Shown here: one piece after another, positions 42,982 to 50,765 of the stretch
Numbering within the stretch: the stretch's first letter is position 1
Layout: the number at the start of each line of letters is the position of its first letter
Assembly: GCA_024226935.1 (NCBI GenBank)
Contig: JAAELK010000152.1
Location: forward strand, 62,001 to 126,000
Source: Desulfobacteraceae bacterium
Lineage (GTDB): Bacteria; Desulfobacterota; Desulfobacteria; Desulfobacterales; Desulfobacteraceae
DNA: 64,000 nt
Direction of reading: 5' to 3'
Made by a program: the position numbers and the translations under genes
Notes under the pieces: generated by a model
Database searches by the model: none
What the model was told of the DNA's origin: nothing
What the model saw: the letters and a program-made list of their open reading frames with translations, nothing else

Positions 42982-44319
42982 TTATTTTTTTATCTCCAAT
43001 GCCTTTTTTAGTCCATTCACACTGGCTTTATGGGCAACTTTTTGATCCATATTCTGACGCAAAAACCGATTGATTCTCGGCATAAGCTTTTTGGCCTGGT
43101 CAACCAGGGGATCAGATCCATCTACATAGGCACCAATGGTGATCATATCCTCCACACTCTTATAGGATGCCATTATAGTCACGGCTTTCTCCCTCAGGGC
43201 GATATGCTCACGTTCACTGACATCCCGCATTACCCTTGACACACTTGCCATAACATCAATGGCCGGATAATGTCCTCGATTAGCCAGATCCCTGGACAAA
43301 ACGATGTGACCATCCACGATGGAACGAACTGTATCCCCCACGGGATCATTCATATCATCCCCCTCCACAAGTACTGTATATATCCCTGTGATGGATCCGC
43401 CACTCTCCAGATTCCCGGCCCGTTCAAGCAATATCGGAATCTGAACAAAAAAGGAAGGGGTATACCCCCGGGTTGTAGGCGGCTCACCGGCTGCCAGCCC
43501 CACATCCCTGGATGACATGGCAAACCGGGTGATGGAATCCACCATGAGCAGAACATCTTTTCCCTGGTCCCTGAAATACTCTGCAATGGTGGTAGCCAGA
43601 TAGGCCCCCCGAATACGTGTCAACGGCGGCATATCCGAGGTGGCAGCCACAACCACTGCCCGTTTTAATCCCTCTTCTTGCAAGGTTTCATTGACAAAAT
43701 CCTTTACCTCACGCCCACGTTCTCCCACAAGACCTATGACCACCACATCTGCACTGGTATGCTTGGTCATCATACCCATAAGCACACTCTTACCCACACC
43801 GGAACCGGCCATGATGGCCACCCGCTGGCCTTTTCCCAGGGTAATCATACTATTAATAGCCGCCACCCCCACATCCAGGGGTTCTTTAATGGGTTTTCGC
43901 TCCATGGGGCCAATGGGTTTCCCATAAAGATGATATTGGTCAGTGGCCTTAATACTGCCCTTCCCATCAATGGGATTTCCCATGCCATCGATGACTCTGC
44001 CCAACAACAGATCCGACACCCCAACCATTGGGGAAGCTGCCACCGGGATAATCCGGCTGCCAAGGCTTATCCCCCGGATATCTCCATAGGGCATAAGCAA
44101 CGCTTTTTCCTGTTTAAACCCCACCACCTCAGCCTTTATTTGCTCACCCTGATTGTTTACAATACTGCAAATTCCACCAATTCCCAACCCCAGGCTATCC
44201 CCTTCTGCAATAAGCCCCACAACTTGAGTAATCCGGCCTTCGGGCTGCACTGTTTTTGCGTTATCCACCGCCTCAAAATACTTTTGGAAATCGATCTCTT
44301 TCAGGGTTTTTCCCTTCAT
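42982..44319 (-). CDS. fliI: Flagellar export ATPase FliI
   Basis: The product has 445 residues, the normal length. The Walker A motif GSGVGKS lies near residue 172. The blocks VVIGLVGERGREVKDFV, VLLMVDSITRFAMSSRDVGLAAGEPPTTRGYTPSFF and RGHYPAIDVMASVSRVM are diagnostic of the F1-like type III export ATPases. FliI hydrolyses ATP to unload substrates from chaperones and works with FliH and FliJ. It overlaps the fliH end by four bases. Confidence 0.98.
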   Translation of the reverse strand: MKGKTLKEIDFQKYFEAVDNAKTVQPEGRITQVVGLIAEGDSLGLGIGGICSIVNNQGEQIKAEVVGFKQEKALLMPYGDIRGISLGSRIIPVAASPMVGVSDLLLGRVIDGMGNPIDGKGSIKATDQYHLYGKPIGPMERKPIKEPLDVGVAAINSMITLGKGQRVAIMAGSGVGKSVLMGMMTKHTSADVVVIGLVGERGREVKDFVNETLQEEGLKRAVVVAATSDMPPLTRIRGAYLATTIAEYFRDQGKDVLLMVDSITRFAMSSRDVGLAAGEPPTTRGYTPSFFVQIPILLERAGNLESGGSITGIYTVLVEGDDMNDPVGDTVRSIVDGHIVLSRDLANRGHYPAIDVMASVSRVMRDVSEREHIALREKAVTIMASYKSVEDMITIGAYVDGSDPLVDQAKKLMPRINRFLRQNMDQKVAHKASVNGLKKALEIKK

Positions 44320-45308
44320 GACAAACCTGCATTTTTAACGGCATCATAGATGGCATCAAGTTTTGAGTCAGGATCAGTTGAAATAGAAGCCGTTGCCGTT
44401 TCAATCTTGCATCCCCCCTTAGTTATCAAGGGGTCAGATTTAACCGCCACATGCTTCAACGACTCAACAGCCTCAAAAAACTCATCCTTGACCATTTCAA
44501 TATACTCATAATCTTCCGCTGAAACATTTAATATTATTTCTTCCGGGGCTACAAGACTTTTCAGGGCATCCAGAATAGTATTCCTTACAATTTCATCATC
44601 CACCTTCACGCTTGCCATGACGGCCTTTTGGGAAATTTTAGAGACCAATGACAAAATCTGGACTTCATATTTTTCAACCAGGGTGTCCAATAGATGATCT
44701 GCTGTATCCAGGGCATCCTTCAAAGGGTCAAGAATCTGGACCGTTTCTTTTTGAATTTCGCCTTCGGCTTTCTTACGACCCTCCTGATAACCTTTATCAA
44801 ATCCATCGGCTTCTCCTTTTACCCCTCCTTCCAACTCCCCTTTTTTAAACCCTTCCGACTCTCCTTTTTGAAACCCCTCATCATATCCCTGGATTTTGCC
44901 CTTTTCCTCACCTTCAATCAATCCCTGGTCAAAGCCCTTTTTATGCCCTTGCTCAAATGCCTGCTCTTCCATGGAAATTTCAGGGGGAGCCTCTTGTTCG
45001 ATCTTTTTTAAATCCGTGGTTTCCGGAAGGTCCCCCTCCCCTGGGTGCCTAGGGCGAAGATCTTTAGCTGTTCTCTTAATCAAAGGTTCGAAGGGCTCGT
45101 CTTTAACGCCCTTATCAAAGGTATACAATTGCTCAAAGGAGATTGGTTCTTCTCCTTTAAGTTCTGCAGGATCAAACAACATTTTGAACCGCTCCAAATC
45201 AGGTTTGACTTCATCTGATTTTTGAGAAAGCTCATCATCAAATGAATCAAGGGTTCCTATATCTATAGGCTTGAACTCATCTTTTTCAATATCAGACAAG
45301 GACATCAT
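44316..45308 (-). CDS. fliH: Flagellar export regulator FliH
   Basis: The product has 330 residues from the ATG at 45308, longer than the 235 of Salmonella FliH because of an acidic N-terminal 120 residues. The middle (about 135-200) has the FliH GxxxG-type helix (EKGKIQGYDEGFQKGESEGF, then KKGELEGGVKGEADGFDKGYQEG). The C-terminal domain resembles the V-ATPase E subunit. FliH binds FliI and FliN. An upstream TTG at 45323 is in frame, but AAAGGA before the ATG at 45308 fits better. The gene overlaps the end of fliG. Confidence 0.92.
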   Translation of the reverse strand: MMSLSDIEKDEFKPIDIGTLDSFDDELSQKSDEVKPDLERFKMLFDPAELKGEEPISFEQLYTFDKGVKDEPFEPLIKRTAKDLRPRHPGEGDLPETTDLKKIEQEAPPEISMEEQAFEQGHKKGFDQGLIEGEEKGKIQGYDEGFQKGESEGFKKGELEGGVKGEADGFDKGYQEGRKKAEGEIQKETVQILDPLKDALDTADHLLDTLVEKYEVQILSLVSKISQKAVMASVKVDDEIVRNTILDALKSLVAPEEIILNVSAEDYEYIEMVKDEFFEAVESLKHVAVKSDPLITKGGCKIETATASISTDPDSKLDAIYDAVKNAGLS

Positions 45309-46305
45309 CTTTTCCTTTACCAAGGGTTATGGTTCCATCAGCTTCCAGTTCTTTGGCAGCCCTGATCACTGTCTGCTGGGCTTCTTCAACCTCTGTCAGA
45401 CGAACCGGCCCCATGGCCTCAAGATCATCCTTGAGCATTTCACCAGCCCTCTGGGACAGATTGGAAAATATTTTTTCTTTCATTTCTTCCGTGGCCGTCT
45501 TCAAAGCATAGGTCAACTGCTGCCCTTCCACTTTCTTAAGGATTTCCCGCATGGCTGTATCATCAATACCGGTAAGATCCTCAAAAACAAACATCAGGTT
45601 CCGGATATCATTGGCCATTTCCGCATCATCTTCCTCAACAAACTCCATGACAGCATCTTCAGTTGATTTATCAACCCCGTTAATAATGTCCACAAGAACC
45701 TCTAGGCCGCCGGCCTTTCCTCCAGGTCCTACTGCACCGCTAAGTTCCATTTTCAAGGCCCTGTCTACATCCCTCACCACATCTTCGGAAATCTGGCCTA
45801 GCTTTGCGATTCTCAAGGCGATATCTCCTTTTTGCTCATCGGGCAGACTCATCAAAATTTCAGAAGATATTTCCGAAGGCATATGGGCCAAAATCATGGC
45901 TATGGTCTGGGGATGTTCTCCTTCCACATATCCGGCAAGGGTTCCAATATTGACATTTCGACTCCAGATAAAGGGTTTATCCTGTTTCTTTCTTTCGAGA
46001 TCATTTAAAATTGCCTTGGCATCTTCTTCAGTCAATGTCTTGGAAACAATATTCTTAATAAAAGAATCCCCTTCAACGATCAGCTTTGATTCCCCCTCAA
46101 ATTTGTCAACAAAATCGAGGGAAACCGCCTTGAGCAGTTCCGGAGTGATATGCTCTACCTTTGACATTTCAAAAGCGACATCTGAGATCTCCTGTTCATT
46201 CATTTTTTCAAACACACTGGTAGCATATTCCTCACCCATTGCCATGAGAAAAACAGCGGCTTTTTGACAACCCGTCAGATTTTCAGGATCCAATAAATCT
46301 GCCAT
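45292..46305 (-). CDS. fliG: Flagellar switch protein FliG
   Basis: The product has 337 residues, the normal length. It has the N-terminal FliF-binding domain (LTGCQKAAVFLMAMGEEYATSVFEKMNEQEI), the middle EHPQTIAMILAHMPSEISSEILMSLPDEQKGDIALRIA block with the EHPQ motif, and the C-terminal motor domain with the charged helix (MREILKKVEGQQLTYALKTATEEMKEKIFSNLSQRAGEMLKDDLEAMGPVRLTEVEEAQ). FliG converts stator force into rotation. It follows fliF by five bases. Confidence 0.98.
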   Translation of the reverse strand: MADLLDPENLTGCQKAAVFLMAMGEEYATSVFEKMNEQEISDVAFEMSKVEHITPELLKAVSLDFVDKFEGESKLIVEGDSFIKNIVSKTLTEEDAKAILNDLERKKQDKPFIWSRNVNIGTLAGYVEGEHPQTIAMILAHMPSEISSEILMSLPDEQKGDIALRIAKLGQISEDVVRDVDRALKMELSGAVGPGGKAGGLEVLVDIINGVDKSTEDAVMEFVEEDDAEMANDIRNLMFVFEDLTGIDDTAMREILKKVEGQQLTYALKTATEEMKEKIFSNLSQRAGEMLKDDLEAMGPVRLTEVEEAQQTVIRAAKELEADGTITLGKGKDDVLV

Positions 46306-46310
46306 ATTTT

Positions 46311-48023
46311 TTACTCCTCTGTTTCGCTGATCCAGCCTTTAATAATATTAACACTCTTATAAAGATCTTTTCGAGCATAGTACTTGGCTTTTTCATTGAC
46401 GGACATATTACTCAGATAGGCTGCCCGCTCACTTGTTGTCATCTTCTTCATGAAGGCCTCTTTCTGGGCTTCGGTCATAAGTTCTAAAAATTCTTTTTGC
46501 TGATTAGCATCCATTTCAATGAACTTGGGTTCTTTTTCCTCTTCACCCGCAATCGCCAACTCGTCGGAGCCCGGCAATGCTTCTTGTTCCACTGTCACCC
46601 TGATATCTTTGACAGTCTTGATAATAGGACGAATCACGAAGAGAAACAAAACCAGAACCAGCAAGAGATTGGCAATAAGCCGGCCATATTCATCCTGAAC
46701 CATCCGCCATCCGCTCAAGGCTGGTGCCGCCATATCCATATCACCGATAGATGCAAAGGGAAAACATTCCATGGAAATCTGATCGCTTCGCTCTTCATTA
46801 TAGCCCATTGCCTTGACAACTATATCTTCAAATTGCTTCATCTCCGCAACTGGACGGGGCAGATATATCCGTTTTCTATTCCCGGTTTCATCCATCTTGT
46901 ATTCATATTTCCCATCAATCACCGCTGCCACGGAAAGCCGATTCAAAACTGCCATGGGTTTTCGGGTTTCCCTGACCCGCTTGCTGATCTCATAATTTAC
47001 AGTATCATCGCTTTTATTAACCTTCTCATAGAGTGGGTTTTCAGAAAAATCTTCCTCAACAATGGGATTTACACTGGAAGGAATCCCGATATCTTCCGTC
47101 ACCTCAGTCTTCTTTTCAGCCTTGTTTTTACGGCTTCGAATAAATTCCTGCCCTCTTTCAAAGGGGTCATAAATTTCTTCGTTCATACTGTTTTTTGAAA
47201 AATCCATTTCCGATGTTACCCGAACAATGGCCTTATCTTTACCCACGATCCGTTCCAGCATGGTTTGAATTCTCTTGGTAAGATTTTCTTCAAACCTCAC
47301 TTTATACTGATATTGAGCATCTGCCAGATTTTCAGCATCGATGCGGGCCTGTTCTAATTCCGATTTTCCTTCAAAAAGAATTCGGCCTGCAGTATCCACG
47401 ATGGTCACAAGCTCAGGGGTTAAATCCTGAACTGAACTTGCCACCAAATGAGCGATGGCCTTCACATTTTCCTTGGATATATCGGAATTGAGCTCCAAAA
47501 GAATTGAGGCAGAAGGTTTTTTAGTTTCCTCAACAAACACAGAATCCTTGGACAACACAATCATTACCCTGGCGCTTTTCACCTCATCAAAGGCTGCAAT
47601 GGTACGCCCCAATTCCCCATGAAGCGCCCTTTCCTTATTAATCTTTTGTACAAATTCGGTGGTCCCGAATTCTGTCTTATCAAAAATTTCATATCCAACT
47701 CCGCCTCCCTTGGGGATACCTGACTTTGCCATGGTAAGCCTGACATCATAGACAATAGATTCAGGCACCAGAATAGTGGTCCCGCCTCCGGACAGGCGAT
47801 AGGGAGTATTTGCATCTTTAAGAACCTCCACCACGTCGGCTGCATCCTCTTTTGTCAATCCAGTGTAAGCTGCTCGAAATTGGGTCTTATTTGTCCAGAT
47901 AAACATGGTGGTAAAACCAAGGACCAGAACCATGACAAAAAGCCCCAACCCAAGTTTTTTGGGAAGTGACAATTCTTTTAATATTGCGATTATTTTTTCA
48001 ATAACAGGATTCATCGGCCCCAC
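46311..48023 (-). CDS. fliF: MS-ring protein FliF
   Basis: The product has 570 residues. There are two membrane segments (about 24-45, LGLGLFVMVLVLGFTTMFIW, and about 445-468, LIANLLLVLVLFLFVIRPII). Between them lie the ring-building motifs (YTGLTKEDAADVVEVLKDANTPYRLSGGGTTILVPESIVYDVRLTMAKSGIPKGGGVGYEIFDK, and LARTIAAFDEVKSARV-type). The C-terminal end (about 495-570) would bind FliG. FliF builds the MS-ring in the inner membrane. The start is preceded by a 35-base gap after fliE. Confidence 0.97.
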   Translation of the reverse strand: MGPMNPVIEKIIAILKELSLPKKLGLGLFVMVLVLGFTTMFIWTNKTQFRAAYTGLTKEDAADVVEVLKDANTPYRLSGGGTTILVPESIVYDVRLTMAKSGIPKGGGVGYEIFDKTEFGTTEFVQKINKERALHGELGRTIAAFDEVKSARVMIVLSKDSVFVEETKKPSASILLELNSDISKENVKAIAHLVASSVQDLTPELVTIVDTAGRILFEGKSELEQARIDAENLADAQYQYKVRFEENLTKRIQTMLERIVGKDKAIVRVTSEMDFSKNSMNEEIYDPFERGQEFIRSRKNKAEKKTEVTEDIGIPSSVNPIVEEDFSENPLYEKVNKSDDTVNYEISKRVRETRKPMAVLNRLSVAAVIDGKYEYKMDETGNRKRIYLPRPVAEMKQFEDIVVKAMGYNEERSDQISMECFPFASIGDMDMAAPALSGWRMVQDEYGRLIANLLLVLVLFLFVIRPIIKTVKDIRVTVEQEALPGSDELAIAGEEEKEPKFIEMDANQQKEFLELMTEAQKEAFMKKMTTSERAAYLSNMSVNEKAKYYARKDLYKSVNIIKGWISETEE

Positions 48024-48058
48024 TCCATTTCACCATTATACCACAAATTATTCTCCAT

Positions 48059-48355
48059 TTATACTTGCATACGCATGACTTCGTTATAAGCCGTCATGGC
48101 CTTGTTTCTGACCTGGGCTAATAATTTCAAAGAGGTATTTGCCTTGCCAAGGGCCAACATACCCTCATGAATTCCCATTTCCCCCTTAATAACCGACTCA
48201 ATTGCCTCATCTCCCTCATGCTGTTTTGAATTAACATCCAGTACAGCAGCCTTAATTCTCTCTGCAAATTCAGGACTCCGTCTCTTAATTCTGTCGCCTA
48301 AAGATTCTGTATTCAAAGAGATTTTACCATTAGCTACACCATTGATATCTAGCAT
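48059..48355 (-). CDS. fliE: Hook-basal body complex protein FliE
   Basis: The product has 98 residues. The C-terminal half has the FliE pattern (GEMGIHEGMLALGKANTSLKLLAQVRNKAMTAYNEVMRMQV). FliE connects the MS-ring to the proximal rod. It follows flgC by 14 bases, the usual flgB-flgC-fliE order. Confidence 0.96.
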   Translation of the reverse strand: MLDINGVANGKISLNTESLGDRIKRRSPEFAERIKAAVLDVNSKQHEGDEAIESVIKGEMGIHEGMLALGKANTSLKLLAQVRNKAMTAYNEVMRMQV

Positions 48356-48369
48356 TTGTACCTCCTAAA

Positions 48370-48867
48370 TCATCTTCCAATTTCAAGAGCTTTGGCCACC
48401 ATATCCTTAGTCGAAGATAAGACTGTGACACTGGCATCATAACTTCTTCTGGCTACCAGCATGTCAGCTACCTCCGTTAAATGATCCACATTGGGCATTT
48501 TTACGTAGCCTGTGACAGGATCTGCATCCGGATGGGCAGGATTGAAAACCAGGGCAAAATCCTCCTGGGACTGGACAATCTGATCCACTTTCACCCCATC
48601 ACCATTATCTGCTTTTTTATCAGAATCAAATTCAATGGGGCTTAACTCAATTTCCGGGCCTTCTTTTTTTGCCTGTTTTTTCTGGATTACACTTTTAAAA
48701 GAGTCAATATTCTCCCCCTTAAACACAACCATTTTTCGCCTATAGGGACCACCTTCAGCCGTACGTGTAGTATCTACATTGGCAAGATTTTCTGCTATGA
48801 CGTTAAGCTTGGTACGATGGGCGGCCAATGCGGTACCAGAAATTTTTGCTGCATTCATAAGATCCAT
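48370..48867 (-). CDS. flgC: Proximal rod protein FlgC
   Basis: The product has 165 residues with the rod-protein N-terminus (AAKISGTALAAHRTKLNVIAENLANVDTTRTAEGGPYRRKMVVFK). The FlgC C-terminal block is also present (NPAHPDADPVTGYVKMPNVDHLTEVADMLVARRSYDASVTVLSSTKDMVAKALEIGR). FlgC forms part of the proximal rod. It follows flgB by three bases. Confidence 0.97.
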   Translation of the reverse strand: MDLMNAAKISGTALAAHRTKLNVIAENLANVDTTRTAEGGPYRRKMVVFKGENIDSFKSVIQKKQAKKEGPEIELSPIEFDSDKKADNGDGVKVDQIVQSQEDFALVFNPAHPDADPVTGYVKMPNVDHLTEVADMLVARRSYDASVTVLSSTKDMVAKALEIGR

Positions 48868-48870
48868 ATC

Positions 48871-49281
48871 TTATTTACCTCCTTCATCAATGGAATAGTT
48901 CAACATCGTCATTTTACGCAAAAGTAACTCTGCTGTAGTTTTATATTTAATATTATTTTCCATCAGGTTCATCATTTCCGTATCTATATTCACAGAGTCC
49001 AGATGATAGATATCCACTTCTTCACTATCTTCCCCATTCATTGAAAAGGAATCTTTCCCGTAAGGGGACAAATGTTTAGGATGAGTCTTGTCCAGGTAAT
49101 CGGGTTTTTTATCCCCCATGGCCCTTTGCAATGTTTTTTGAAAATCCAGGTCACTTGGTTCATATCCTATGGTATCCATATTCGCTACATTACTGGAAAT
49201 TAAATTGTGACGTTTGGCAGATATATCCATGGACTTGGCAATTACATTGTGGGTACGTCCAAAAATTCTTGAATCTGTCAT
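48871..49281 (-). CDS. flgB: Proximal rod protein FlgB
   Basis: The product has 136 residues from the ATG at 49281, typical for FlgB. Motifs: IFGRTHNVIAKSMDISAKRHNLISSNVANMDTIGYEPSDLDF, and MMNLMENNIKYKTTAELLLRKMTMLNYSIDEGG at the end. The frame is open to 49353, but that extension would cover the hairpin and the sigma-54 start point. The ATG at 49281 has GAGAGGAAA before it. First gene of the flgB-flgC-fliE-fliF-fliG-fliH-fliI-fliJ-motE operon. Confidence 0.95.
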   Translation of the reverse strand: MTDSRIFGRTHNVIAKSMDISAKRHNLISSNVANMDTIGYEPSDLDFQKTLQRAMGDKKPDYLDKTHPKHLSPYGKDSFSMNGEDSEEVDIYHLDSVNIDTEMMNLMENNIKYKTTAELLLRKMTMLNYSIDEGGK

Positions 49282-49312
49282 TTTCCTCTCCCAGTTAGAT
49301 AATAATATACAA

Positions 49313-49347
49313 ACCTCTTTGGTAGCAACACGCCATACCAAAGAGGT
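49313..49347 (-). terminator. Hairpin between the FlrC-like gene and flgB, likely terminator
   Basis: ACCTCTTTGGTA at 49313-49324 and TACCAAAGAGGT at 49336-49347 form a perfect 12-base stem with an 11-base loop. On the minus strand it is followed by TTTGTATATTATTAT. It lies 27 bases after the stop of the FlrC-like gene. The sigma-54 start point of flgB (near 49338) falls inside the upstream arm. Confidence 0.7.
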
Positions 49348-49348
49348 C

Positions 49349-49364
49349 TGCAATTTACATGCCT
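49349..49364 (-). promoter_or_regulatory. Sigma-54 promoter of the flgB operon
   Basis: Read on the minus strand it is AGGCATGTAAATTGCA. GG and GC are ten bases apart and TTGCA is exact; the first consensus T is A. The start would be near 49338, with a leader of about 57 bases before the flgB ATG at 49281. Confidence 0.8.
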
Positions 49365-49374
49365 AAACTAAAAA

Positions 49375-50742
49375 TCAGAGAGTTTCTTTATATTCGTTGA
49401 GTTTATTTCTCAAGGTTCTAACGCTTATACCAAGTATTTTTGCAGCATGGGTCCTGTTGCCCTCGGTCTGATCAAGGGTCTTAAATATCATTTTTTGTTC
49501 CATTTCCTTTAAGGAGCCCTGGGGCCCATCCAAAGTGGGTTCAGCCACAAGCTCCACAGGATACGACGGGGTGGTCATCATTCCATCCAACAAAAGATCT
49601 TCAGGCTTGATATATTCAGATTCCGCCAGAAGTACAGCCCGGTGAATAATATTTTCAAGTTCTCTGACATTTCCGGAAAAAGGATGGCCGGAAAGAAGGG
49701 CAAAGGTCCTGTTTGTCATTCCTTTGACATCCCTTCCGTCAATTTGGCAATATTTTTTTATGAAAAAGTCACACAATAGCCCAAGATCTCCAATTCGATC
49801 CCTCAGGGGAGGGATAAGCAGGGGAATGGTGTTGAGCCTATAATAAAGATCTTCGCGAAAGCTATGGTTGTCTACCGATTCTCTGGCGTTCCGGTTGGTG
49901 GTCGCAATTACCCTGACATCCACATCCACAGGTTCTGTTCCCCCCACCCGGTCCACCACTTTTTCCTGGATCACCCGCAATAGTTTGGCTTGTAAGTGAA
50001 ATTGCATCTCAGTGATTTCATCTAAAAAAAGCGTGCCCTTGTCAGCCAATTCAAACTTTCCCATTTTTCGTGATATGGCACCGGTAAATGCTCCTTTTTC
50101 ATGGCCGAACAATTCACTTTCAAGAAGATTTTCAGGAAGAGCAGCACAATTGATAGCAATAAAGGGCTGGGAATGACGACGGCTTTTTTCATGAAGATAT
50201 TTGGCAAACAACTCCTTACCCGTGCCACTTTCCCCCTGGATCAAAACAGAGGCACTGGAATCTGCTACCCGTAATGCCAGCTTTAAAAGATTCAACATTC
50301 CGGAATTCTGGGTAATAATAGCCACCTGTTTTTTTTTACCGGAAACACTTTTTCCTTCCGGTACTTTGCCGGTTTTTCTTGACAATAAAGCTCTTCTGAC
50401 ACTCAACTCCAGCTGACGTAGATCAACGGGCTTGATAAGGTAATCCATTGCCCCATACTTCATTAAACTGACTGCATAATCCACCACAGGCTCAGGCGTG
50501 ATAATAATGGTTTTACAATTTAATTGGCTGTCTACTATTTTTTTTAAAAATTCAAGGGCAGAAAAGCCGGGAGTAGCATCATCGGCAATGACAATATCCG
50601 GTTTGCTTTGGATCAAATAATCAAGGACATCGGTTCCGTCTGGAACCGCATCCACTAAAAATCCCAGATCTTCAAACAGCCTGACGTAGGCCATCCGTTC
50701 CTTGGGATTTTCCAATATAATAAAGATTCGGTGTCCGGGCAT
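49375..50742 (-). CDS. FlrC-like sigma-54 activator with degenerate receiver domain
   Basis: The product has 455 residues from the ATG at 50742. The receiver domain (1-118) keeps the phosphoacceptor-type Asp ([10 protein letters not shown]), the Thr and the Lys (YLIKPV). The Asp-Asp metal pair near the start is replaced by Leu-Glu (IILEN). The AAA+ domain follows (about 140-370) with GESGTGKE and the GAFTGA loop, then a Fis-type helix-turn-helix at the end ([21 protein letters not shown]). It should activate sigma-54 promoters such as the one just downstream before flgB. The open frame reaches 50832, but that part overlaps the TPR gene. No partner kinase gene is in the window. Confidence 0.92.
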   Translation of the reverse strand: MPGHRIFIILENPKERMAYVRLFEDLGFLVDAVPDGTDVLDYLIQSKPDIVIADDATPGFSALEFLKKIVDSQLNCKTIIITPEPVVDYAVSLMKYGAMDYLIKPVDLRQLELSVRRALLSRKTGKVPEGKSVSGKKKQVAIITQNSGMLNLLKLALRVADSSASVLIQGESGTGKELFAKYLHEKSRRHSQPFIAINCAALPENLLESELFGHEKGAFTGAISRKMGKFELADKGTLFLDEITEMQFHLQAKLLRVIQEKVVDRVGGTEPVDVDVRVIATTNRNARESVDNHSFREDLYYRLNTIPLLIPPLRDRIGDLGLLCDFFIKKYCQIDGRDVKGMTNRTFALLSGHPFSGNVRELENIIHRAVLLAESEYIKPEDLLLDGMMTTPSYPVELVAEPTLDGPQGSLKEMEQKMIFKTLDQTEGNRTHAAKILGISVRTLRNKLNEYKETL

Positions 50743-50765
50743 ATAAAAACTTTCATTCCCATCTT

